Below are positions 1 through 5,117 of a DNA stretch of 5,117 bases, piece by piece (position 1 is the first letter of the stretch; each line of letters begins with the position of its first letter). The notes below the pieces were generated by a model. The model was not told the origin of the DNA, ran no database searches, and saw nothing but the letters and a program-made list of their open reading frames with translations. The translations under genes were made by a program, and so were the position numbers. Source of the DNA: Bacteroidota bacterium (GTDB taxonomy: Bacteria; Bacteroidota; Bacteroidia; Flavobacteriales; Weeksellaceae); assembly GCA_023388015.1 (NCBI GenBank), contig JAEWHB010000065.1, positions 1 through 5,117 on the forward strand, in the 5' to 3' direction.

Positions 1-17
1 TAGTTACTAATTGCTAT

Positions 18-58
18 AAAAAATCCGATCACTTCGAGAACCTTAGTGACCGGATTTT
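18..58 (-). terminator. Intrinsic terminator of the secreted metallopeptidase gene
   Basis: Arms at 20-33 and 45-58 are complementary over 14 bp. The single non-Watson-Crick position (28/50) is A-C on the plus strand but becomes a G-U wobble in minus-strand RNA, which suggests that the minus strand is the functional direction. The loop is 11 nt (34-44). In minus-strand RNA the stem ends in a run of six U (positions 23 to 18). It begins 21 nt beyond the TAA stop of the leftward metallopeptidase gene, the expected place. The plus-strand side is also followed by T-rich sequence, so it may work weakly in both directions. The remainder of 1-79 shows nothing else. Confidence 0.85.
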
Positions 59-79
59 ATATTTAAATTTTAAAGAAAC

Positions 80-1927
80 TTATTCTTTCACAAATTTGTG
101 TGTGAAATTCGTTCCTTTGATCATCAACACATAAACACCTTTTGGCAGATGAGAAACGTTGATGTAATTTTTATTTGAACCAATTTGTGATTCCATCACT
201 TTTTTACCGGTCATATCATACACCATCACCGTTTCTGCTTTTTTGAAATCCATCACAATGTTCAGCTTGTCTGAAACAGGATTTGGATAAACCTGTGCGA
301 TTTTTCCATTTAGAATGTCATTGACACCCATTACGTCTTCACATTCATAATCCAGTAAAACGTAGCCTGTTGTGGTGAATTCTTCAGTAATAATAGCAAC
401 ATCATCACATGTAAATCCGAACTGACCTACCATATCCAAGGCTGCTTGTCTAACCGCTCTGGCTGCATTTTGTTGATTTGTTGAAGCATTTGTCATAGCC
501 AAACCTTCCAAAAATGCACGGTCTGTCTTTTCTCTACCGATTCGATCCCAAATTCTCATGAGAGAAGTTGCCCAAATCTGACCTGCAGTGTGAATAGAAG
601 TTCCTGCCGGTGGCGGATAAGTTCCTCCGTAACCTGTTGTTCTTCCTCCCCAGCAGGTATTGTGACCATCCCAGTTAAAAAACCACTGGTATTGTGGATC
701 ACTTGGTTCCCATTGTCCAAGACTTCTGCTGTAAGATTGTCCCCAATAGTCACCTGAACCTTCACTCAAACCTTGCACTTGAGATAAAGAACCACCGGTA
801 ATCCAGTCGTGAACGCCATGCCCGAGTTCATGAATCACAACGTCTGCGTCTTCTGCATCATCAACACATCCTTCTCCAAAAACCAAACGTCCGTTTGAAT
901 AATAGGAATTATCAGCCCCCCCTAGTCCATGCGGATCAAACCAAACAACACCGCCATTGGTCATAGGCAGACATTCTATTCCCAAAGTTTCATTTACATA
1001 ACGCTGCATATTGTCAATATGCCAGTAAGCGTTTACCGCTTCAAATCCTTGTTCGTTTCGGTTAAATAAAAAATCAGGAGAAGCTTGTGTAAACAACCCT
1101 GTGGCAGGAGCCTCCAACTCTTTGATTTCTACATAAGTACCTTTTAATTTGTACATTCCGCCGGCTAGTTCAAGTTCCGGAATCGTTACCAACTGACGAG
1201 CTGCATCAAGCGCGGCATTCGTCGCGTCATTACCGTCTACATATTGCCCGCCATAGGTTGAACCTGTATAAGAAAGTGGATCCGGATTGAAAATATACCC
1301 CGTTCCCGCTTCCACAGTGCTGGCCACGGACTTTGCAGTATCATCATGTTGAGGATCTCCATGGTCGTGATCATGCCTGTAATAAAAAGCTATGTCCTGA
1401 ACCCTTAAAACATTTCCTGAAGCAGCGTCAACCATTGCTTCCCAGCTTCCCGGGGTTTCAAATGAATTTAATACTACTCTATAAACCAATTTAGTTTGAT
1501 CATCTTCGGTTTGCCATACAAACAATTTATTTTCTTCAAACATGATTTCGCCTTGAAGATTCATCTCTGCCTTCGCTCTGCTAATCGCTGTTTCGGACGA
1601 AATCGCCGGAATAACTGAAATATTGGAAGCATTTTTTTGCAAACTTTCAGAAGTATAAGTCACGGCACCATTATTATTAAAATGCACAACCACTTCTGAC
1701 TGAAAAACCGGAACGCCCGAAATCATTTGTTGAAAACGCAAAGTTTCACCAGAATGCCCATTTCGAGTCAATCTTAAATCCAATTCATGATGCTGTTTCA
1801 GCCCCAATTCCCGGGAATTGTCGCTAATCCATTTTCTCGCGTTACCTTCTAGGGGTGATTGCTGTGCGCTCAGACCCGAAAAAGCCAACATGAAACAAAC
1901 GGACAAAAAAGTTAAGTTTCGTTTCAT
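80..1927 (-). CDS. Secreted M4/M36-type zinc metallopeptidase with T9SS type A sorting domain
   Basis: Predicted extracellular endopeptidase of the gluzincin type, 615 residues. Residues 1-21 are a Sec signal peptide with likely cleavage at LSA|Q. Residues about 45-95 resemble the FTP (fungalysin/thermolysin) propeptide and about 110-176 a PepSY-like inhibitory segment. A His/Asp-rich linker follows at 182-196. The catalytic domain spans about 205-520. It has the zinc motif HELGH (H366, E367, H370), the third zinc ligand E389 in GLSEGSGD, and a probable transition-state histidine H446 in SIHTAGQIWAT. HELGHG and the IHTAGQIWAT context look more like M36 fungalysins, while the short spacing to the third ligand (19 residues after H370) is closer to M4; the subfamily is therefore left open. 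Residues about 546-615 form a T9SS type A sorting domain (YPNPVSDKLNI, VYDMTGKKV, LPKGVYVL, ending HKFVKE), so export across the outer membrane is expected. The mature part has five cysteines (319, 354, 425, 507, 529). The ATG at 1927 gives a normal signal peptide. The gene is intact and divergent from the archaemetzincin gene, 55 bp away. Confidence 0.93.
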   Translation of the reverse strand: MKRNLTFLSVCFMLAFSGLSAQQSPLEGNARKWISDNSRELGLKQHHELDLRLTRNGHSGETLRFQQMISGVPVFQSEVVVHFNNNGAVTYTSESLQKNASNISVIPAISSETAISRAKAEMNLQGEIMFEENKLFVWQTEDDQTKLVYRVVLNSFETPGSWEAMVDAASGNVLRVQDIAFYYRHDHDHGDPQHDDTAKSVASTVEAGTGYIFNPDPLSYTGSTYGGQYVDGNDATNAALDAARQLVTIPELELAGGMYKLKGTYVEIKELEAPATGLFTQASPDFLFNRNEQGFEAVNAYWHIDNMQRYVNETLGIECLPMTNGGVVWFDPHGLGGADNSYYSNGRLVFGEGCVDDAEDADVVIHELGHGVHDWITGGSLSQVQGLSEGSGDYWGQSYSRSLGQWEPSDPQYQWFFNWDGHNTCWGGRTTGYGGTYPPPAGTSIHTAGQIWATSLMRIWDRIGREKTDRAFLEGLAMTNASTNQQNAARAVRQAALDMVGQFGFTCDDVAIITEEFTTTGYVLLDYECEDVMGVNDILNGKIAQVYPNPVSDKLNIVMDFKKAETVMVYDMTGKKVMESQIGSNKNYINVSHLPKGVYVLMIKGTNFTHKFVKE

Positions 1928-1929
1928 AA

Positions 1930-1959
1930 TTTGTGTGTTTTGATTAATTTTAATTTTTG
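1930..1959 (+). promoter_or_regulatory. Candidate Bacteroidota-type promoter for the archaemetzincin gene
   Basis: A TTTG at 1930-1933 is followed, after 17 nt, by TAATTTTTG at 1951-1959. This resembles the Bacteroidota -33 TTTG and -7 TAnnTTTG boxes, with one extra T in the second. Transcription would start near 1966, giving a leader of about 17 nt before the GTG at 1983. The region is very AT-rich, so chance matches are likely. The call rests on position and spacing. Confidence 0.4.
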
Positions 1960-1964
1960 TAGAA

Positions 1965-1972
1965 TAAATGTA
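1965..1972 (-). promoter_or_regulatory. Candidate -7 box for the secreted metallopeptidase gene
   Basis: On the minus strand this reads TACATTTA, matching five of the six fixed bases of TAnnTTTG. It lies 37 nt upstream of the ATG at 1927, so a start near 1958 would give a leader of about 30 nt. No clear TTTG is present at the expected -33 distance; the nearest is TTTC at 1997-2000. Neither strand shows a Shine-Dalgarno sequence before the start codon, as is usual in this phylum. Confidence 0.27.
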
Positions 1973-1982
1973 AAAATAATCT

Positions 1983-2591
1983 GTGAAAAAATATCTGAAA
2001 TTCTCATTTTTTATAATTACAGCATTTGTATTTCAATTTTGTTCAAAATCAAATTCATCGGTGGAACTGACTATTGTTAGTTTCAATCCATCAGTTGATA
2101 AAAATTTAACTGAGCTTAAAAGTTCTTTGAAAGAGCAATTTTACATTGACTCAATTTATACAATAAAAGCCGAACTACCCCAAGAGGCTTATTACGAACC
2201 GCGAAACCGATATCGGGCTGATAAGTTAATTCGCTATTTAAGAGATAATTATAACACAGAAAAAGTAATTGGAATTACAGATAAAGACATTTCCACCACC
2301 TCTGGGGAATATGAAGACTGGGGCATAATGGGGCTTGCCTTTCGACCGGGGAAGTCCTGTGTGATTTCAACCTACAGAACTTTCAGGAATGCAAAATCGG
2401 AAGAGCATAAAAAAGAACGTCTTAAAAAAGTTGTATTCCATGAATTCGGTCATACACTTGGGCTTCCGCATTGTGAAAATTCTGATAGCTGTTTAATGAC
2501 TGATGCAAACGGAAAAGTTTCAACAGTGGATAAAGTCACAGATTTCTGTCCCAAATGCAAAACCAAAATCAAGAAATACCTACGAAATTAA
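1983..2591 (+). CDS. Archaemetzincin-family (M54) zinc metalloprotease, probably exported
   Basis: Predicted zinc-dependent peptidase of 202 residues. The C-terminal half carries the archaemetzincin signature: HEFGHTLGLPHC (H153, E154, H157, H163 and C164), then C170, the Met-turn candidate M172, and the CxxC pair C189/C192. The upstream stretch EAYYEPRNRYRADKL (68-82) and KVIGITDKDI (94-103) also fit the family core. Spacing is C-x5-C-x-M-x16-C-x2-C, against the x4/x17 I recall for the published family motif. The first 19 residues are Lys-rich, then hydrophobic, ending at C20 followed by SKSNSS. This could be a lipoprotein signal, but Phe at -1 makes a poor lipobox, so a non-lipidated signal peptide or membrane anchor is also possible. 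The start is GTG: an in-frame TAA lies just upstream at 1977-1979 and the next internal Met is residue 116. Archaeal homologues are named amzA; substrates of bacterial members are not established. The 3' end overlaps the receptor gene tail to tail. Confidence 0.88.
   Translation: MKKYLKFSFFIITAFVFQFCSKSNSSVELTIVSFNPSVDKNLTELKSSLKEQFYIDSIYTIKAELPQEAYYEPRNRYRADKLIRYLRDNYNTEKVIGITDKDISTTSGEYEDWGIMGLAFRPGKSCVISTYRTFRNAKSEEHKKERLKKVVFHEFGHTLGLPHCENSDSCLMTDANGKVSTVDKVTDFCPKCKTKIKKYLRN
2588..2591. other. Convergent stop-codon overlap (TTAA)
   Basis: The palindrome TTAA supplies TAA stops to both converging genes: 2589-2591 for the archaemetzincin on the plus strand and 2588-2590 for the TonB-dependent receptor on the minus strand. 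There is no intergenic space. I found no convincing hairpin with a U-run within about 60 nt on either side, so each transcript probably extends into the other gene as antisense RNA. Confidence 0.9.
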
Positions 2592-4972
2592 AATTCGAAA
2601 ATCAATCCGAAATAAGGCAAAACTGTACTTCTGTCCTGCTCTCCTATTTCCAACAAATAGCGTTGCTGATCGACCGGCGCTTCGGGGTTTAAAATAATTC
2701 CGTTATTACTGTCATCACGCTGAAGATTGACCACCGGCAAAGCACTTGGACTGTTGGAACCATATACATTTACCACATCCAGATAAGCCGTCAACTGCCA
2801 TTTGGCAAACGCCCATTTTTTCTCCACCCGAATGTCCAATTGATGCGCCAGATTTCCACGCAATGAATTCAATTCTTCATAATTCTGAACCGGACCATTT
2901 GAAATCGTCCAGATATTGACGAGCGAACTTCTTCCCAAATCATAAGGTGTTTCAGGCAATCCACTTTGCAAACGGAAACGAGAACCTATGTTCCAATTTC
3001 GGTTGAAATATTTCCCCACTGAAAGTGTCAGAATATGACGACTGTCCCAGGAAGAGGGAAGCAGATTTTCATCGGCATCGCTGAATTTTGAATACCCAAA
3101 AGTATATGCCGCAATTCCATAAAAGTTATTGGTCGTCCGCTTTTGAATTAAAACTTCCATTCCATAGGTTTCCCCCTTTCCTCTCGCATCCAAAGGTTCA
3201 TTGCCCACTACACCAAAATCTCCTCCCACATTGGCAAGACTGATTTGATTTCGAAGTGAAAAAGGATAATTTTTGTATTTTTTATAATAAGCTTCAAGTG
3301 TAATTCTCAAATTTGATTTTCCCTTGTATTCAATTCCTCCCACCAAATGTGAATTCCGGGTGTATTTCAAATTCGGGCGGTTCACAAAATCTTCATTTTC
3401 CACATAACCCAAAGCTGTATAAGCCGGCAGTTGATGGTAAATTCCTGCATTGAAATTAAAAGCAAATCTCGGAGCAAATTTATAGTTCAATGAAAATCGG
3501 GGTGAGAATTGTTCCAATGGATTATTGGTTTTTCCCGAATAATCCGTGGCGTCCATTCGCATACCCAATGAAAGTTGAAGTATTTGACTGAAAAAACTTC
3601 TGGCCGCCTGAAAATAAGCACCATACTGAAACAAATCCATATTGACATCGAGTTCATCAAAATCCACATTGTTCTGACTTACCGACTGAATTCGCGAATC
3701 ATTTTTATAATTGGCAAAATTGACATTCGCTCCATAAGAAACTTTGAATTTCCCTAAATTCAGATTTCGGTCTGCTCTGATTTTACTTTCAAATTCCCGC
3801 GAATGATAATCCAATAAAAGATTTTCGGGCGTTTCGATGTTCCGATAATACTTTTCCGCGCGATTGTCCAGCATATTTTGACTATAGGTAAAAAGCCAGT
3901 TTCCGTTGTCGGTCAACCGTTTATAGCCCGCACCAAACGTATAATTCCATTGCGGCGATTTGGGCAATCTTTCAATCAAAGTCAAATTGCTCAGCGTCGG
4001 TTCGGCGTCTTCGTTAAATTCAAACTGATCAATGGCTGCAATTCCGATGAAATACAATTCATCGCCGGTATTGAATTTTTTGGAAACCTTAAAATTCGCA
4101 TCATAATAAGAAGGCAAAAACGGAAGTCCGATCGCACTGAACAATAATTGCAAATTCGATTTGCGAACCGAAAACAATCCCGTCCAGCTTTGGTCTTTGC
4201 TCAAAGGGCCGTCCATCATCAGTTGTAAATCATCCAGTCCGATGATCCCTTTAAATCCGAGTTTATCTTTGCGCGCTTGTTTGAGATTAAATTCAAAAAG
4301 AGAAGATAAAACGCCGTTTCTACGTGCAGGAAAAGCGCCACTGTAAAAATCAACATCCTGAATGAAATCCACAGTCAGAATTCCTCTTGGTCCGCCGCTT
4401 GCACCCTGTGTTTGAAAGTGATTGATGACCGGAACTTCAATTCCATCCACATAAAATTTATTTTCTCCCGAACTTCCTCCTCGTATGAATAAATCATTTC
4501 GGAAAGTCGCTGTTGAACCCACGCCCGGAAAACTCAGAATGGCTTTGGAAACATCACGGTTGGAACCTGCATTCTTCTGAATTTCTTCACTGGAAATACT
4601 TCTCAGAGAAAGCGGACTTTCGGCTGTGGTTTTATAAGTTTGGCGCGTTATGACAGCTTCTTCCAATTCTTCGGAAATCGAATACAATCCTATGGAATAC
4701 GAAATATTTTGATTGGGAACGATGGTAATATCGTCCAGATAACCCGGCAAATATCCTACTACAGAAATTTCGAAGCTGTAATTTCCTTGTTGTAAACTAT
4801 CGATCTGAACATTTCCCTGACCGGTAAAAAATCTTTCCTCGCCTGAAACCGAAACCATAGCTTCCAAGGGTTGTTGGGTAAATTCATCGTAAACATTGAT
4901 ATTGATGCTCCCGACCTGAGCCATTCCCCAAAACGAAAGCGCCAAAAAAATCAGGCCAAGTGTATATCGCAT
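2588..4972 (-). CDS. TonB-dependent outer-membrane receptor with carboxypeptidase-regulatory-like domain
   Basis: Predicted outer-membrane importer of 794 residues, driven by TonB-ExbBD; the substrate is unknown. Residues 1-18 are a signal peptide (likely GMA|Q). Residues about 21-97 form a carboxypeptidase-D-regulatory-like beta-sandwich, including DEFTQQPLEAMVSV and the VVGYLPGY strand. A possible TonB box is EELEEAVITR (101-110). The plug covers about 118-230, with SKAILSFPGVG, LFIRGGSSGENKFYVDGIEV and DFYSGAFPARRNGVLSS. The segment NHFQTQGASGGPRGI (184-198) is typical of a common Bacteroidota receptor subfamily. The rest, about 235-794, is a beta-barrel with many alternating aromatic strands and ends in the terminal Phe expected for barrel assembly (YFGLIFEF). 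Length is normal and the gene is intact. No SusD-like partner lies next to it, which argues against a classical polysaccharide-utilisation pair. The ATG at 4972 gives a good signal peptide and lies 16 nt from a -7 box. It is convergent with the archaemetzincin gene. Confidence 0.93.
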   Translation of the reverse strand: MRYTLGLIFLALSFWGMAQVGSININVYDEFTQQPLEAMVSVSGEERFFTGQGNVQIDSLQQGNYSFEISVVGYLPGYLDDITIVPNQNISYSIGLYSISEELEEAVITRQTYKTTAESPLSLRSISSEEIQKNAGSNRDVSKAILSFPGVGSTATFRNDLFIRGGSSGENKFYVDGIEVPVINHFQTQGASGGPRGILTVDFIQDVDFYSGAFPARRNGVLSSLFEFNLKQARKDKLGFKGIIGLDDLQLMMDGPLSKDQSWTGLFSVRKSNLQLLFSAIGLPFLPSYYDANFKVSKKFNTGDELYFIGIAAIDQFEFNEDAEPTLSNLTLIERLPKSPQWNYTFGAGYKRLTDNGNWLFTYSQNMLDNRAEKYYRNIETPENLLLDYHSREFESKIRADRNLNLGKFKVSYGANVNFANYKNDSRIQSVSQNNVDFDELDVNMDLFQYGAYFQAARSFFSQILQLSLGMRMDATDYSGKTNNPLEQFSPRFSLNYKFAPRFAFNFNAGIYHQLPAYTALGYVENEDFVNRPNLKYTRNSHLVGGIEYKGKSNLRITLEAYYKKYKNYPFSLRNQISLANVGGDFGVVGNEPLDARGKGETYGMEVLIQKRTTNNFYGIAAYTFGYSKFSDADENLLPSSWDSRHILTLSVGKYFNRNWNIGSRFRLQSGLPETPYDLGRSSLVNIWTISNGPVQNYEELNSLRGNLAHQLDIRVEKKWAFAKWQLTAYLDVVNVYGSNSPSALPVVNLQRDDSNNGIILNPEAPVDQQRYLLEIGEQDRSTVLPYFGLIFEF

Positions 4973-4988
4973 ATTTACGTAATTTCAA

Positions 4989-4996
4989 CAAAACTA
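4989..4996 (-). promoter_or_regulatory. Candidate -7 promoter box for the TonB-dependent receptor
   Basis: The minus strand reads TAGTTTTG, a full match to the Bacteroidota -7 consensus TAnnTTTG, 16 nt upstream of the receptor ATG. This would give a short leader of about 10 nt. There is no clear TTTG at the usual -33 distance; that position is occupied by the inverted repeat at 5010-5029. No Shine-Dalgarno sequence is visible. Confidence 0.5.
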
Positions 4997-5009
4997 CGCT
5001 TCTCCATCA

Positions 5010-5029
5010 AATTATTTGCCGAAATAATT
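5010..5029. repeat. 20-bp inverted repeat upstream of the receptor promoter
   Basis: AATTATTT (5010-5017) and AAATAATT (5022-5029) are perfect 8-bp arms around GCCG. A second inverted repeat, CCGAA (5019-5023) with TTCGG (5028-5032), overlaps it, so in RNA the two hairpins exclude each other. The repeat lies 13 nt upstream of the candidate -7 box and covers the expected -33 region, the place for an operator. As a terminator for the preceding gene it is poor, since no U-run follows on the minus strand. It does not look like a standard Fur box. Confidence 0.45.
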
Positions 5030-5043
5030 CGGATTAAAATAAA

Positions 5044-5117
5044 TCAATGCGCGTTTGAAGTTTCCACTTTGTCCACATCAATTCCTTGTTTTTTCAGAAA
5101 TGATTTTACCAAAATCG
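5044..5117 (-). CDS. C-terminal end of an unidentified protein (partial)
   Basis: One minus-strand frame is open from the window edge to a TGA at 5044-5046, encoding 23 full codons that end in VDKVETSNAH. The other two minus-strand frames hit stops within this stretch (frame 1 at its fourth codon). The residues are mostly hydrophilic with a Lys-rich run (SFLKKQGIDVDKVE), consistent with a soluble protein tail, but too little is present to name a family. It precedes the receptor in the same direction with a 71-bp gap and no strong terminator, so read-through into the receptor is possible. Confidence 0.5.
   Translation of the reverse strand, partial: ILVKSFLKKQGIDVDKVETSNAH

Noticed and set aside
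556..765. 69-codon minus-strand open frame inside the metallopeptidase gene
   Set aside because: It overlaps the catalytic-domain coding sequence in another frame, has no recognisable domain, and the main frame has clear protease motifs.
2538..2551. Small inverted repeat ACAGA/TCTGT near the receptor stop, considered as a terminator
   Set aside because: The loop would be only 2 nt (or the stem only 4 bp), no U-run follows on either strand, and it lies within the CxxC coding region of the archaemetzincin.
2503..2697. 64-codon plus-strand open frame across the convergent gene junction
   Set aside because: It starts out of frame within the conserved C-terminal motif of the archaemetzincin and runs antisense to the receptor. 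It has no promoter or family features.
3487..4346. Several 60-90-codon open frames on both strands inside the receptor gene
   Set aside because: All lie within the continuous receptor frame, which is supported by plug and barrel features. Their compositions look like out-of-frame translation.
5010..5032. Intrinsic terminator for the gene running off the right edge
   Set aside because: The stem is AT-rich or only 5 bp and is not followed by a U-run in minus-strand RNA, so an operator-like role fits better.
4973..5043. Fur box upstream of the TonB-dependent receptor
   Set aside because: No sequence close to the GATAATGATAATCATTATC-type pattern was found; the palindrome there has a different core.

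Overview
The window looks like a piece of a Bacteroidota chromosome, most likely from the class Flavobacteriia. The evidence is a secreted peptidase with a C-terminal type IX secretion (T9SS) sorting domain, a TonB-dependent receptor with an N-terminal carboxypeptidase-regulatory-like domain, TAnnTTTG-type promoter boxes, AT-rich leaders without a Shine-Dalgarno sequence, and an AT-rich composition. The exact genus cannot be read from this sequence.

Layout, left to right. Positions 1-79 are intergenic and hold a strong intrinsic terminator for the leftward gene that follows. Positions 80-1927 (minus) encode a 615-residue secreted zinc metallopeptidase of the thermolysin/fungalysin type (M4/M36), with signal peptide, propeptide, catalytic domain and T9SS type A tail. 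A 55-bp divergent intergenic region (1928-1982) carries candidate promoters for both directions. Positions 1983-2591 (plus, GTG start) encode a 202-residue archaemetzincin (peptidase family M54) that, unusually, has an export signal and a possible lipoprotein cysteine. Its stop codon overlaps, tail to tail, that of a 794-residue TonB-dependent receptor at 2588-4972 (minus). Upstream of the receptor, at 4973-5043, are a good -7 promoter box and a 20-bp inverted repeat. At 5044-5117 is the C-terminal end of another minus-strand gene that runs out of the window.

How the genes may work together. All three complete proteins act outside the cytoplasm: a protease exported across the outer membrane, an envelope-located metalloprotease, and an outer-membrane importer. 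An extracellular proteolysis and peptide-uptake role is possible but is inference only. The three genes are not one operon; they are a divergent pair followed by a convergent pair. No mobile element, CRISPR array, tRNA or rRNA was seen. The most unusual points are the exported archaemetzincin with shifted cysteine spacing, its tight divergent pairing with a second zinc protease, and the overlapping hairpins upstream of the receptor. I do not see a clear, wholly new system.
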